From: Calidihabitans tengchongensis
GTDB taxonomy: Bacteria; Sysuimicrobiota; Sysuimicrobiia; Sysuimicrobiales; Kaftiobacteriaceae
NCBI GenBank assembly: GCA_031459615.1
Contig: JAVKIE010000015.1
Span: 1 to 42,053, forward strand
DNA: 42,053 bases
Reading direction: 5' to 3'
The translations under genes were made by a program, and so were the position numbers. The notes below the pieces were generated by a model. The model saw only the letters and a list, made by a program, of their open reading frames with translations, was not told the origin of the DNA and made no database searches. Below are positions 1 to 7,387 of the stretch, in pieces. Positions within the stretch are counted from its first letter, which is position 1. Each line of letters starts with the position of its first letter.

Positions 1-325
1 GGCCGCTCAGGACGACATTCCGCAGCCGGCTGCGCAGCAGAGGCTGCGGCCAGCCCGGGGGGAGGTTGACCAGGAACGCCTCGGCCCAGGCCGGTGCCAG
101 GGGATGGGTGGGATGGCGGAAGGCGTCGTAGACCTGAATGAGGGCGTTGGCCACCAGCTCCCTGTCCGACGCCGGGTAGCCCTCGAAGATCCCCGCCGCC
201 GCCCCCCGCTGGACGGCATCGAACGCCCAGTGCCAGGGAGGCACGTCCACAAACGCCGACGGCACCTGGGCCCCCGCCACCCCGCCCAGGGCCAGAACCA
301 CTCCGACTGCCGCAACGACTCGCAC
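1..325 (-). CDS. SLH-like domain exported protein, 3' end cut by window edge
   Basis: About 108 residues are visible. The protein begins with a GTG start preceded by GGGAGGCGA at a normal distance. Residues 1-19 form a short hydrophobic signal-like stretch ending in AGAQ. Next comes FVDVPPWHWAFDAVQRGAAA followed by GIFEGYP, which is the typical beginning of an S-layer homology repeat (F-x-D-V-P, W-A, I-x-G-Y). SLH domains anchor proteins to the cell-wall polymer; in diderm Terrabacteria they also occur in outer-membrane porins. The rest of the protein lies outside the window, so its activity is unknown. The GTG lies 31 bases after the stop of the small upstream gene, so the two may be co-transcribed. 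The SLH call is from motif recognition only. Confidence 0.6.
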   Translation of the reverse strand, partial: MRVVAAVGVVLALGGVAGAQVPSAFVDVPPWHWAFDAVQRGAAAGIFEGYPASDRELVANALIQVYDAFRHPTHPLAPAWAEAFLVNLPPGWPQPLLRSRLRNVVLSG

Positions 326-355
326 GGATGTCGCCTCCCTGCGCCCGGCCGCGGC

Positions 356-565
356 TCAGTCGTCCAGTCCCAGGCGCCCCTCGGTGTATCCGGCCACCAC
401 GCACTGGCCGGCCGGGACCCAGCGCAGGCGGCCCTCGTCGCTGGCCACCAGCAGGCGGATGTCGCCCCCGGACGAGTCGATGGCGTACACGTCCCGGGGC
501 CGGGAGTGGTCGAAACGATCCACCCCGATCACCCGCACCCGCATGGCCCGCCCTGCCCAGATCAT
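356..565 (-). CDS. Small protein of unknown function (69 aa)
   Basis: A 69-residue protein of balanced composition, with alternating hydrophobic residues that suggest a small beta-rich fold (for example RVRVIGVDRF, DVYAIDSSGG, DIRLLVASDE). It ends shortly before the start of the SLH-like gene on the same strand, so it is probably the first gene of that unit. The ATG at 565 has a run of G about 7 bases upstream. A second ATG at 544 (MRVRVIG) is an equally possible start. I do not recognise a family. It has no signal peptide and no obvious metal ligands. Confidence 0.45.
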   Translation of the reverse strand: MIWAGRAMRVRVIGVDRFDHSRPRDVYAIDSSGGDIRLLVASDEGRLRWVPAGQCVVAGYTEGRLGLDD

Positions 566-679
566 CGTTCGCCCCCCCCCGCGCCTAGTGCCCCGCAGGT
601 GCGCCCGCGGCCCGCCGCCCTCCGCCGGGGCGTCCGGGAAGGCTGTTCGCTCCCCCCGGCGCGGTCCTCCTTCCACCCC

Positions 680-709
680 TTGAGGCGGCTGCAACCCCCA
701 TGCTATACT
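680..709 (+). promoter_or_regulatory. Sigma70-type promoter for the small membrane protein
   Basis: TTGAGG at 680-685 and TATACT at 704-709 are separated by 18 bases. The start codon of the next gene is 31 bases downstream, with GGAGGG between. Confidence 0.65.
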
Positions 710-739
710 CCGGCCCAAGCATGTCGGGCGGAGGGTATC

Positions 740-910
740 ATGATCGTGGTGCCACTGAGGATTGTGTGTATCTTCGCCGCCGTCCTGCCCCTCACGGTAC
801 TCTCTCTGCGCGCCCTCCGGGTCTCCGCCCGCGATGAGCTGGTTGCCGGCATCTTCCTCACCGCCGCCTACGCCCTGCTGGCTTCCGGGCTTGCCGCCGC
901 CATCCCGTAG
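740..910 (+). CDS. Small two-helix membrane protein (56 aa)
   Basis: The 56-residue protein has two predicted membrane helices, at about residues 3-24 (IVVPLRIVCIFAAVLPLTVL) and 33-55, joined by a short charged loop (RVSARDE). The ATG has GGAGGG about 5 bases upstream and a good sigma70 promoter 31 bases away, so it is very likely a real gene despite its size. I recognise no family. The two-helix hairpin topology fits many small inner-membrane proteins. The next gene, an SPW-repeat membrane protein, begins 120 bases later on the same strand and could be co-transcribed. Confidence 0.6.
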   Translation: MIVVPLRIVCIFAAVLPLTVLSLRALRVSARDELVAGIFLTAAYALLASGLAAAIP

Positions 911-1030
911 GACCACCACGTCCCGCGCGAACACCCGTACCTCTTGACCTTGCTGGAAATCCGGCACATTGTGAATACGGAGGGCCAGAGCCGGCCCGTC
1001 CCCCGGCGAGACGAAAGGAGGTGAGGTCAC

Positions 1031-1384
1031 ATGGTGTGGGCGAACGTGGTGAACGCAGTCGTCGGGCTGTGGTTCATCCTGGCACCGTTCGTCCTGCGGT
1101 TCTCTGATCGCACCACGCCGATGTGGCTGAGCATCCTCGGCGGTGCTATCCTCCTGATCCTCGCCGGCTGGGCGGCCCTCAGCGAGTCGGCCCGCCGCCA
1201 GACCTGGATCCAGTACGTCAACGGCCTGGTCGGCATCTGGTTCATTGCCTTCCCCTACGTCTACAAGCTGGGGGAGGTGGCCCACGTCACCTGGACCTCG
1301 GTCGTGGGCGGGCTGATCGCGCTGGTCCTGAGCGCCTGGCTGGCATTCAGCGTGCTGCCCAAGGAGGCACGCGCCAAGTCCTAG
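1031..1384 (+). CDS. SPW-repeat membrane protein
   Basis: The 117-residue protein has four membrane helices arranged as two similar halves. Each half starts with W-x-x-x-x-N-x-x-x-G-x-W-F-I and then P: WANVVNAVVGLWFILAPF at residues 3-20 and WIQYVNGLVGIWFIAFPYVY at about 60-79. Each ends in a second Gly/Trp-rich helix. This duplication is the hallmark of the SPW family, whose function is unknown. The ATG has a near-perfect AAAGGAGGTGA 5-15 bases upstream, so strong translation is expected. A TTGACC at 944-949 with a poor -10 is the only promoter-like sequence just ahead; otherwise it could be transcribed from the promoter at 680-709. Confidence 0.85.
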   Translation: MVWANVVNAVVGLWFILAPFVLRFSDRTTPMWLSILGGAILLILAGWAALSESARRQTWIQYVNGLVGIWFIAFPYVYKLGEVAHVTWTSVVGGLIALVLSAWLAFSVLPKEARAKS

Positions 1385-1538
1385 GCACGATCCGCGGGGC
1401 GGCCGGCTCTGGCCCCGTCCCCCCACTGTGTTTTCCCCCGGGCGCACAGGGCGTGGTCGCGCGGGAGACCCTCGCACGCACACCACACCCACAGCAGCGT
1501 GCCGGTGCCGAAGGGTCCCACACGGACGTGACGGCGTG

Positions 1539-1576
1539 AAAAAAACGACCGGCGCCAGCCAGGCGTGGCGCCGTCG
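1539..1576 (-). terminator. Intrinsic terminator of the doxX gene
   Basis: Read on the minus strand, a GC-rich stem (CGAC...GGCGCCA paired with TGGCGCC...GTCG, with one bulged C) is followed by seven T. It lies 34 bases past the DoxX stop codon. Confidence 0.75.
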
Positions 1577-1609
1577 GGGGGACGACACGGCACCTGAGAA
1601 GGGCCCCTT

Positions 1610-2125
1610 TTACGCCGCCTGGCCGGCAGCCGGCCGGAGAGCCCGCGTCGCGACCGGCGTCCCCACGCCGACCACGAGCCCTGCGGCCAGACCGGCGAGG
1701 ACCAGCGGCACCGCCGGCAGGGACAGGCCCCACACGGCGTCCACCGAGCACCGACCCGCTCCGGTCAGGGCCAGGGCCATGGCCACCGCCATGTTCACCA
1801 GCGCGTGCTCAGCGCCTCCGGCCTGCACCCACAGGCCGTGATCCCAGTGCACCCGCACGATGGCGGTGGCCATGACGGCGGTCAGTAGCGCCCCTGCCAC
1901 AGGGGTCGCCGCTCCCAGGGCGAGCAGCAGACCACCCAGGGTCTCTGCCGCCCCCGCCACCGCCGCCCACAGGCGTCCGGGCCGCAACCCGACGGACTCC
2001 ATCCACCGGCCCGTTCCGGCGAGCCCGTGCCCGCCGAACCAGCCCGCCAGCTTCTGGAGCCCGTGGCCGACGAACAGGAGGCCGGTCACGCCGCGGAGGA
2101 CCACCAGACCCGCATCCGCGAGCAT
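1610..2125 (-). CDS. DoxX family membrane protein
   Basis: The 171-residue integral membrane protein carries the DoxX signature near the N-terminus: LRGVTGLLFVGHGLQKLAG followed by a glycine-rich loop (WFGGHGLAGTGRWMESVG). Four hydrophobic helices follow, at roughly 5-24, 50-75, 78-95 and 135-155. DoxX proteins are linked to quinone/thiosulfate oxidation in Acidianus and to membrane oxidoreductase complexes in mycobacteria; most bacterial members are uncharacterised. The ATG is preceded by AAGGAGGTGG at good spacing, and an intrinsic terminator follows the stop, so it looks monocistronic or ends a short unit with hsp20 upstream. The C-terminus (about 30 residues beyond the last DoxX helix) is Gly/Ala/Val-rich and probably forms an extra helix. 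Confidence 0.85.
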   Translation of the reverse strand: MLADAGLVVLRGVTGLLFVGHGLQKLAGWFGGHGLAGTGRWMESVGLRPGRLWAAVAGAAETLGGLLLALGAATPVAGALLTAVMATAIVRVHWDHGLWVQAGGAEHALVNMAVAMALALTGAGRCSVDAVWGLSLPAVPLVLAGLAAGLVVGVGTPVATRALRPAAGQAA

Positions 2126-2239
2126 GGCCCACCACCTCCTTTCGTCAGTGTCGCCCAGCCGAGTGCCCGGGCCTGGTCCGGGGCGTCCGGGAGTGCGCCG
2201 GCCGGGGCCGCCGCCGCACTCCCGAGATCCTGCTCCCGG

Positions 2240-2683
2240 TCAGGCCCGGACCATCTCGACCTCGACCGGAATCTTCTTGGGCAAGGCCTCCTGGCTCACC
2301 GGAATGGTGATCTCCAGGATCCCGTCGTGCCACCGGGCCCTGATCCCTTCGTCCCGCAGGCCCTCGGGCAGCGTCAGGCTCCGCTCGAAGGGGCCGTACT
2401 CAATCTCCCCGAAGATCCGGTCGTCGGCCGGCACCTCCGGCGCAGGCCGCGTCCCCTTGATGGTCAGGGTGCGCCCCGCCAGGGAGATGTCCACGCTCTT
2501 CGGGTCCACCCCCGCGAGCTCCGCCCGGACGACCAGCTGCCCGTCCTTGTAGTAGGCCTCGCAGGCCGGACGGAACCCGGTGGTCTCGGCGGTCTCGCCC
2601 GAGAAGACCCGATCGAACAGGTTCATCAGGTCCCGCTGGAGCTCAAACAGCTCCTCGAACGGGCCCATCCGCCGAGCCAGCAT
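2240..2683 (-). CDS. Small heat shock protein, Hsp20/alpha-crystallin family
   Basis: The 147-residue protein binds unfolding proteins without ATP and holds them for refolding. The N-terminal arm (MLARRMGPFEELFELQRDLM) is followed by the alpha-crystallin domain, about residues 45-135, with the typical A-Y-Y-K-D-G-Q-L-V-V-R-A-E-L-A-G-V and the closing ARWHDGILEITIPV (A-x-x-x-x-G-I-L motif). The C-terminal tail contains K-K-I-P, the partner of the I-x-I/V anchoring motif. The start at 2683 was chosen over the in-frame ATG at 2704 because GGGAGGTGG sits right before it. A strong promoter lies at 2761-2790, and the gene is divergent from the release-factor-like gene. Confidence 0.92.
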   Translation of the reverse strand: MLARRMGPFEELFELQRDLMNLFDRVFSGETAETTGFRPACEAYYKDGQLVVRAELAGVDPKSVDISLAGRTLTIKGTRPAPEVPADDRIFGEIEYGPFERSLTLPEGLRDEGIRARWHDGILEITIPVSQEALPKKIPVEVEMVRA

Positions 2684-2760
2684 GGTGTCCACCTCCCTTC
2701 TCACCCTGATGTCGGGCCCGCCCCGCCCCGCCGGGCGGGCACACCGTCATCCGTCACCGA

Positions 2761-2790
2761 TATGTAGCCCGGCCCGCCCGGACTTGTCAA
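2761..2790 (-). promoter_or_regulatory. hsp20 promoter
   Basis: On the minus strand, TTGACA (2790-2785) is followed 18 bases later by TACATA (2766-2761). Transcription should begin near 2754, about 70 bases before the hsp20 ATG. The -35 element lies inside a perfect inverted repeat (2785-2806). Confidence 0.75.
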
Positions 2791-2806
2791 GGGGTTTGCC
2801 TTGACA
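2785..2806. promoter_or_regulatory. Perfect 8-bp inverted repeat between divergent genes (possible operator)
   Basis: TGTCAAGG, six bases, CCTTGACA. It covers the hsp20 -35 box and faces the divergent gene, whose best -10 (TACAAT at 2832-2837) is 25 bases from the rightward TTGACA, too far for a normal sigma70 pair. It matches neither CIRCE nor HAIR. Confidence 0.4.
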
Positions 2807-2889
2807 GATCTCACGGCTGCCCGCCTCTGTCTACAATAGTACTGGGGTCTTGTATGTGTTCTGAGCGCGCCTCCGGGGAGGGATTGTGG

Positions 2890-4286
2890 ATGGTCGAACC
2901 TCACCTTGTGGACGCGCTGATGTCCCTGGACCGTGACGATGTCCTGTCGGTATCCCTGGACACCGATCCGACCCGCCCCGAGCACCAGGGCCCGTCACCC
3001 GCGTTCCGCATCTGGGCGCGCACCGAACTCCGCCGGCTCATCGACACGCTGCCCGCTTCCCACCGGCGCACCGTCGCCGATCTGGCCGGGCGGGTCCTGG
3101 ACCGCCTGCGCCGCCGGATCCCCGGCCGGGGAATCGCCATCTTCGCCACCGACGGCTTCTGGCAGGAACATGTGCTGCCGGTCCCGGTGCCTTCGCGGGT
3201 GCGGTTCGGACGTCCCGACCTGATGCCCCTGCTGTGGGCGATTGACGAGTATGAACCCTACGCCATCCTGGCCGTGGACCGCGAACACGCGCGGGTCGTG
3301 CTCGCCCACCTGGGGCGGGCCACCGTAGTCGAGAACACCGCCCTGCACCTGGATACCCGCGACTGGCGGTTCAAGAACGGCCGGCCCCCCACCTTCGCCC
3401 GGCGGATGGGCGCGGCCGCCAGCCGGGGCGTGCAGAGGGATGCGTTCGACGCGCGGCAGGAGGAATGGGTACGCCGGTTCTGGCGCGGGGTGGCCGAGTC
3501 CGCCGCCGACTTCCTGCGCTCCCGGCGCATCGAGCGGCTGATCCTCGGCGGCCCGGAGGAGGCGGCCCACGCCGTGCGGGACCTCCTGCCCGANNNNNNN
3601 NNNNNNNNNNNNNNNNNNNNNNNNNNNNNNNNNNNNNNNNNNNNNNNNNNNNNNNNNNNNNNNNNNNNNNNNNNNNNNNNNNNNNNNNNNATTGGGTACG
3701 CCGGTTCTGGCGCGGGGTGGCCGAGTCCGCCGCCGACTTCCTGCGCTCCCGGCGCATCGAGCGGCTGATCCTCGGCGGCCCGGAGGAGGCGGCCCACGCC
3801 GTGCGGGACCTCCTGCCCGAGTGGGCGCGGGAGCGGGTGGTGGCGCTGGTCCCGCTGCCCTCCCGCGCCTCCGAGGCGGAGATCGCGGCCCGGACCCTGC
3901 CCGTGGCCGAACACCATGAACGGCAGCTGGAGCAGGCTCTGGTGCAGGACGTACTGGAACGCGTCCGGGCCGAGGGCAACGCGGTGGTGGGCCGCGCCGC
4001 GACGCTGCAGGCGCTCCAGCAGGGTCTGGTCCAGACGCTGGTCGCCGACGTGGGGTTGGCGGGGCCGGTGGGGCAGTGCAGGCGGTGCGGCCACGTCCGG
4101 GCGGTGGAGGGAGATCGCTGCCCGGTGTGCGGCGGTCCGGTGGAGGGTCAGGACATCGCGCAGCTCCTCCCCGCCCTCACCCGGCGCGCCGGCGCCCGCC
4201 TGGAACTCGTCACGGGACCGGCGGCGGAGCTCTTGCGCCCCCACGAAGGCATCGGCGCCCTGCTGAGGTTCGACCCGACGGCGTGA
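2890..4286 (+). CDS. VLRF1/aeRF1-type release-factor-like protein (interrupted by assembly gap)
   Basis: When one 128-base duplicate and the 97 N are removed, a single 389-residue reading frame results. The protein resembles bacterial relatives of archaeo-eukaryotic release factor 1 and of Vms1/VLRF1 peptidyl-tRNA hydrolases. It has an N-terminal alpha/beta domain (VSLDTDP near residue 20), a central RNase H-like domain (AILAVDREHARVVLAHLG, then a Q-rich loop RGVQRDAFDARQ where the catalytic Gln of the family lies), and an eL30-like C-terminal domain. A zinc ribbon, CRRCG...CPVCGG, is inserted near residues 318-335. Such proteins are thought to release or process nascent chains on stalled ribosomes. 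ATG 2890 has GGGGAGGG upstream; an in-frame ATG at 2854 lacks one. It is divergent from hsp20, a sensible partner for protein quality control. Confidence 0.75.
3466..3820. repeat. 128-base direct duplicate flanking assembly gap 1
   Basis: Bases 3466-3593 are identical to 3693-3820, separated by 97 N (3594-3690) and two extra bases. The downstream reading frame is restored exactly if one copy is dropped. The duplication is therefore almost certainly an unmerged overlap between two contigs and not biology. Confidence 0.9.
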
Positions 4287-4299
4287 CCGCACCCGGGTG

Positions 4300-4503
4300 T
4301 CACGCGCCGCGGGAGGGCGCCGGCCCCGGCGGGGCGGACGAGCCCCGCCGCGTCCGCGTCCCATAGGTCTCCTCGGCGCACACCCGGGAGCAGAAAGGGT
4401 CGCCGTGGCGCACCGCCAGCGGCGGCAGCGGGCGTCCGCACCTCTGGCAGACCTGGCGGCCGCGGCCGGTCCGGTCCGGGCGGGCCGACGATGTCGTGGT
4501 CAT
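4300..4503 (-). CDS. Small zinc-ribbon protein (67 aa)
   Basis: A 67-residue protein with a Cys4 knuckle pair: VCQRCGRPLPPLAV in the first half, then PFCSRVCAEETYG about 17 residues later. The pattern C-x2-C-x17-C-x3-C is typical of treble-clef or zinc-ribbon folds. The rest is Arg/Ser/Pro-rich and probably disordered. The ATG is preceded by GGGGGATG. It starts 37 bases after the stop of the rRNA methyltransferase gene on the same strand and may be co-transcribed with it. The partner is unknown; small zinc ribbons of this size often bind RNA or proteins. It converges on the release-factor-like gene. Confidence 0.5.
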   Translation of the reverse strand: MTTTSSARPDRTGRGRQVCQRCGRPLPPLAVRHGDPFCSRVCAEETYGTRTRRGSSAPPGPAPSRGA

Positions 4504-4540
4504 GACGCATCCCCCGCCGCACGCGCTGCCGGCTCCGCGG

Positions 4541-5977
4541 TCAGCCGCGGGCGGTCAGCTCCAGCGCCTCCCGCAGCTGGGCGGCCCGGTCGGCGGCCAG
4601 CAGGTGGGTGAGGCGCCCACCCCGGACGTGGCCCACACCGAGGACCGCGTCGTCCAGGGCGAGGGCGACAAGCCCGTCCGAGGCGTCGACCCGCATCCCC
4701 TGGCCGGCGAGCAGACGGATCCATCCGGCTGGGTCGAGCGCCAGCCTTCGGGATCGGATCCGGTCGCCCAGATGCTGGGCCAGCCAGCTGGTGGGACGGT
4801 ACCCGTCCCGCCCCCAGGCGGCAAAGGCCCGCAGGCCGCACCCGACCAGCCTGCCGGGCCACCGGGGCCGGGCCAGCGCCGCCGGCCACGCCCGGCAGCG
4901 GTGCATCCAGATGGTACGCGATGCGACCAGGAATTCCTGGTCCGCCAGGACCGCGGGGTCCACCTGGAACTGGTCGCAGAGGGCCGCCACCGCCCGCTCG
5001 ACGCGGCGCTGCGCCTCCTGGGGATCCAGCGGGGTCCCCGGAAACACCCGGGGCGGCGGGGCGGGCGGCGCGCCGCTGTCCTTCCCCTTCCGGAGGGCCA
5101 CCACGAACAGCCCGCCCGAATCCAGGTGATGCGGGTACACCCGCACCGCGTGCCGCAGCCGGGCGTCGAACACCGCATCCCCGAAGGCTGTCACGCCGGA
5201 GGCGTGCGGCACGGGCAGGTCCAGGGATTCCACCTCCAGGTCCGGAACCTCCCGCAGGATCCGGTCCACCACCGCCTCGTTTTCCTCCGGGGCGAAGGTG
5301 CAGGTGGCGTAGACCACCAGGCCTCCCGGCCGCACCACGGCCAGGGCGCGGCGCAGCAGCGCCGCCTGGCGGGAGGCCAGCCGCATCCGCGCAGCCCGCC
5401 CGGGATCCCGGTGGACGCGCGGATCATCCCGCAGGTTTCCTTCGGCGGTGCACGGCGCGTCCACCAGGGCCGCGTCGCAGACCGCCTCGGGCGGCATCCG
5501 GCGGGCATCGGCCTGCGCCATCAGGACGTTGAGGCAGCCCAGGCGCTGCACGTTGGCCACCAGCGCCCGCACCCGCGCCTCGCTGAGGTCGACCGCCGCC
5601 ACGGTGGCCTCCGGCAGCAGGTCGGCCAGATGGGTGGTCTTGCCGCCGGGCGCCGCGCACAGGTCGGCGACCAGGGCCGGCCGGTCGCGGGCCACCGCCA
5701 GCGCCGGCAGCGCCATCACCGCTTCCTGGATGTAGAACAGGCCCAGCCAGTGCTCGACGGTCTTGGAGATGGGACAGGGCTCGCTGTCGACCCGCAGGAC
5801 GGCGGGCAGCCCCTCCACCGGGTGCAGGCGGAATCCGCGGGCTTCCAGGCGCGCCGCCAGCGCCGCCGGAGTGATGCGGGTGGTCTGCACCCGGATGGTG
5901 CGCGGCTGAGGCCGGCCCGCGGCGGCCCAGAACGCCTCCCAGTTGTCGATGATCGGTCGGTAGCGCTCCCAGAGCAT
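4541..5977 (-). CDS. 16S rRNA m5C methyltransferase, NOL1/NOP2/Sun (RsmF-like)
   Basis: The 478-residue protein methylates carbon 5 of cytosine in rRNA using S-adenosylmethionine. SAM-binding motif I is ADLCAAPGGKTTHLADLLP (about 104-122). DAPC at 173-176 (Cys176 in the PC motif) and YATCTFAPEENE (Cys226 in the TC motif) are the two catalytic cysteines of the family. Residues 1-90 form the RNA-recognition-like N-terminal part. Residues after about 310 (AQRRVERAVAALCDQF onward) match the RsmF-type C-terminal extension with a PUA-like end. The substrate position (for example C1407 for RsmF) is inferred from this architecture and not certain. The next gene downstream is the small zinc-ribbon protein. 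Confidence 0.88.
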   Translation of the reverse strand: MLWERYRPIIDNWEAFWAAAGRPQPRTIRVQTTRITPAALAARLEARGFRLHPVEGLPAVLRVDSEPCPISKTVEHWLGLFYIQEAVMALPALAVARDRPALVADLCAAPGGKTTHLADLLPEATVAAVDLSEARVRALVANVQRLGCLNVLMAQADARRMPPEAVCDAALVDAPCTAEGNLRDDPRVHRDPGRAARMRLASRQAALLRRALAVVRPGGLVVYATCTFAPEENEAVVDRILREVPDLEVESLDLPVPHASGVTAFGDAVFDARLRHAVRVYPHHLDSGGLFVVALRKGKDSGAPPAPPPRVFPGTPLDPQEAQRRVERAVAALCDQFQVDPAVLADQEFLVASRTIWMHRCRAWPAALARPRWPGRLVGCGLRAFAAWGRDGYRPTSWLAQHLGDRIRSRRLALDPAGWIRLLAGQGMRVDASDGLVALALDDAVLGVGHVRGGRLTHLLAADRAAQLREALELTARG

Positions 5978-6031
5978 GCCCCTCCCACCATACCGGGAGG
6001 GGGCCGCCCCGGGAAGGCTGCCGGGACGCCG

Positions 6032-6277
6032 TCAGGCGGTGCGCCGCAGGGACGACGGGGCGGCGACGGCCGGCACCACCACCGCCACCTGGTCGGCGCG
6101 GTACATGCGCTCCACCCGCCCGGCCCCGTCTGCCAGCGCCACGGTGACCACCCCGTAGGGCTCGACGACGCGGACGACCGACGCCTCAGGCCGGCCGGGC
6201 TCGACGAGCACCTGGACGCGCAGGCCCGGAGCCAGGGGCAGGCCGTGATGGTCCGGGAGAAACGGCTGTGCGGGCAT
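6032..6277 (-). CDS. Small protein of unknown function (81 aa)
   Basis: An 81-residue protein with a beta-rich pattern: LRVQVLVEPGRPEASVVRVV, then YGVVTVALADGAGRVERMYR. It may form a small barrel. The ATG at 6277 has GGGAGGA at good distance, which supports translation. It lies 54 bases upstream of the rRNA methyltransferase gene on the same strand. No signal peptide, cysteine cluster or known family is visible. I infer only that it is a soluble protein, possibly co-expressed with the methyltransferase. Confidence 0.5.
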   Translation of the reverse strand: MPAQPFLPDHHGLPLAPGLRVQVLVEPGRPEASVVRVVEPYGVVTVALADGAGRVERMYRADQVAVVVPAVAAPSSLRRTA

Positions 6278-6465
6278 GAACGTATCCTCCCTCGCTCGGG
6301 CAGGGTCGGAGACTTCAGGGGTATCCTGCCCGCCCCCGCGCCGCCCCAGACCAGGCGGACATCCCGGGAACCCGTCGACCCGGACGGAAATCTCCGGGTG
6401 ATCGCCCGCCCGGATGCCCAGACAGCATCGGCCCGCGCCGGCGCAGGAGGACCTGAAAGTGATGA

Positions 6466-7341
6466 TCAGGGACGGAGAAAGCGGAAGGACTCCAGGACGG
6501 CCAGGTGGTCCTCGGGGCCGGCGAGGCCGGCCCGCATGGTGTCCACGGACAGGTGGGTGGCGCCCAGGCGCTGCCACATCTGCACGGCCTGCGGCCACTC
6601 CTCCCGCGGGGTGCGCGCCAGGCGGATGCGCCCTTCGATACCGAAGCGGGACGGGTCGCGCCCGGCGGCCGCCAGGTACTGGCGCATGCGCGCCACGGCG
6701 GCCTCGGCGTCCTGCTCCGGCCGCACCTCCGGGATCCAGCCGTCGGCGAGGCGGGCGATGCGGCGCAGGGCGGGCTCGGCGCCGCCGCCCATCCAGATGG
6801 GGATCGGGCGCTGGACCGGCAGGGGGTTCAGTCCGGCCCCGCGCACGGTGTGGTACCGGCCGGAAAAGTCCACCAGCTCCTCGGTCCACAGGCGGCGCAG
6901 CAACGCCACCTGCTCCTCCATCCGCCGCCCGCGGTCGGAGAAGCGCTGGCCCAGGGCCTCGTACTCCACCGGGTTCCACCCCAGCCCCACCCCCAGCCGC
7001 AGGCGGCCGCCGCTGAGGACATCCACCTCGGCCGCCTGCTTGGCCACCAGGACCGTCTGGCGCTGGGGGAGGATGAGGATGCCCGTGGCCAGCTCCAGGG
7101 TACGGGTGACGGCGGCCAGGTAGCCATACAGGACGAACGGTTCGTGGAAGGGCGACTGGTAGGTGTAGGGCGGACGAAACCCCAGGGCGGCCAGGCGGTC
7201 GGGGCGGGCGCCCACCACGTGGTCGTAGACCAGCAGGTGGGTGTAGCCCATCCGCTCGACGGCCTGGGCGAACTCGCGGATGGCTCCGGGGTCGGTGCCG
7301 ATCTCGGTCTGGGGAAAGACCACGCCCACGTGCACAGGCAT
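6466..7341 (-). CDS. LLM-class (luciferase-like) F420/flavin-dependent oxidoreductase
   Basis: The 291-residue protein is a bacterial luciferase-like TIM barrel. The N-terminus MPVHVGVVFPQTEIGTDPG and the motif LELATGILILPQRQTVLVAK are typical of F420-dependent LLM oxidoreductases. GRLRLGVGLGWNPVEYEALG (about 112-131) is the classic family signature, and PIWMGGGAEPALRRIARLADGW (about 181 onward) is the cofactor-side loop. The substrate is unknown. The ATG at 7341 was chosen because AGCGAGGTG precedes it and because homology starts here; a longer in-frame extension upstream is low-complexity. It is divergent from a PPOX-fold gene that could use the same cofactor (47 bases apart), suggesting F420 use, although no F420 biosynthesis gene is present. 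Confidence 0.85.
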   Translation of the reverse strand: MPVHVGVVFPQTEIGTDPGAIREFAQAVERMGYTHLLVYDHVVGARPDRLAALGFRPPYTYQSPFHEPFVLYGYLAAVTRTLELATGILILPQRQTVLVAKQAAEVDVLSGGRLRLGVGLGWNPVEYEALGQRFSDRGRRMEEQVALLRRLWTEELVDFSGRYHTVRGAGLNPLPVQRPIPIWMGGGAEPALRRIARLADGWIPEVRPEQDAEAAVARMRQYLAAAGRDPSRFGIEGRIRLARTPREEWPQAVQMWQRLGATHLSVDTMRAGLAGPEDHLAVLESFRFLRP

Positions 7342-7387
7342 CACCTCGCTACGGGTAGTGTAGCAGGGGGCGGGAGGAGGTGGGCCG

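Noticed and set aside
2785..2806. HspR (HAIR) or HrcA (CIRCE) site at hsp20
   Set aside because: The repeat is TGTCAAGG...CCTTGACA, with arms facing the opposite way from HAIR (CTTGAGT...ACTCAAG), and it shares nothing with CIRCE.
2801..2837. Consensus sigma70 promoter on the plus strand (TTGACA with TACAAT)
   Set aside because: The two hexamers are 25 bases apart, too far for a normal promoter. The TACAAT may still be used with a weak -35.
3594..3690. Real tandem duplication or frameshifted pseudogene in the release-factor-like gene
   Set aside because: The copies are identical over exactly 128 bases, the same length as at the pccB gap, and the frame is intact after joining, so an assembly overlap explains it.
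4496..7123. Very long open frame on the plus strand opposite the methyltransferase and LLM genes
   Set aside because: Composition is His/Gly/Arg/Pro/Gln-rich with no family motif, and the opposite strand carries clear enzymes with catalytic motifs. It is a GC-rich antisense shadow, like the long plus-strand frames at 14816-16372, 16771-18366, 19146-21362 and 35418-38210.
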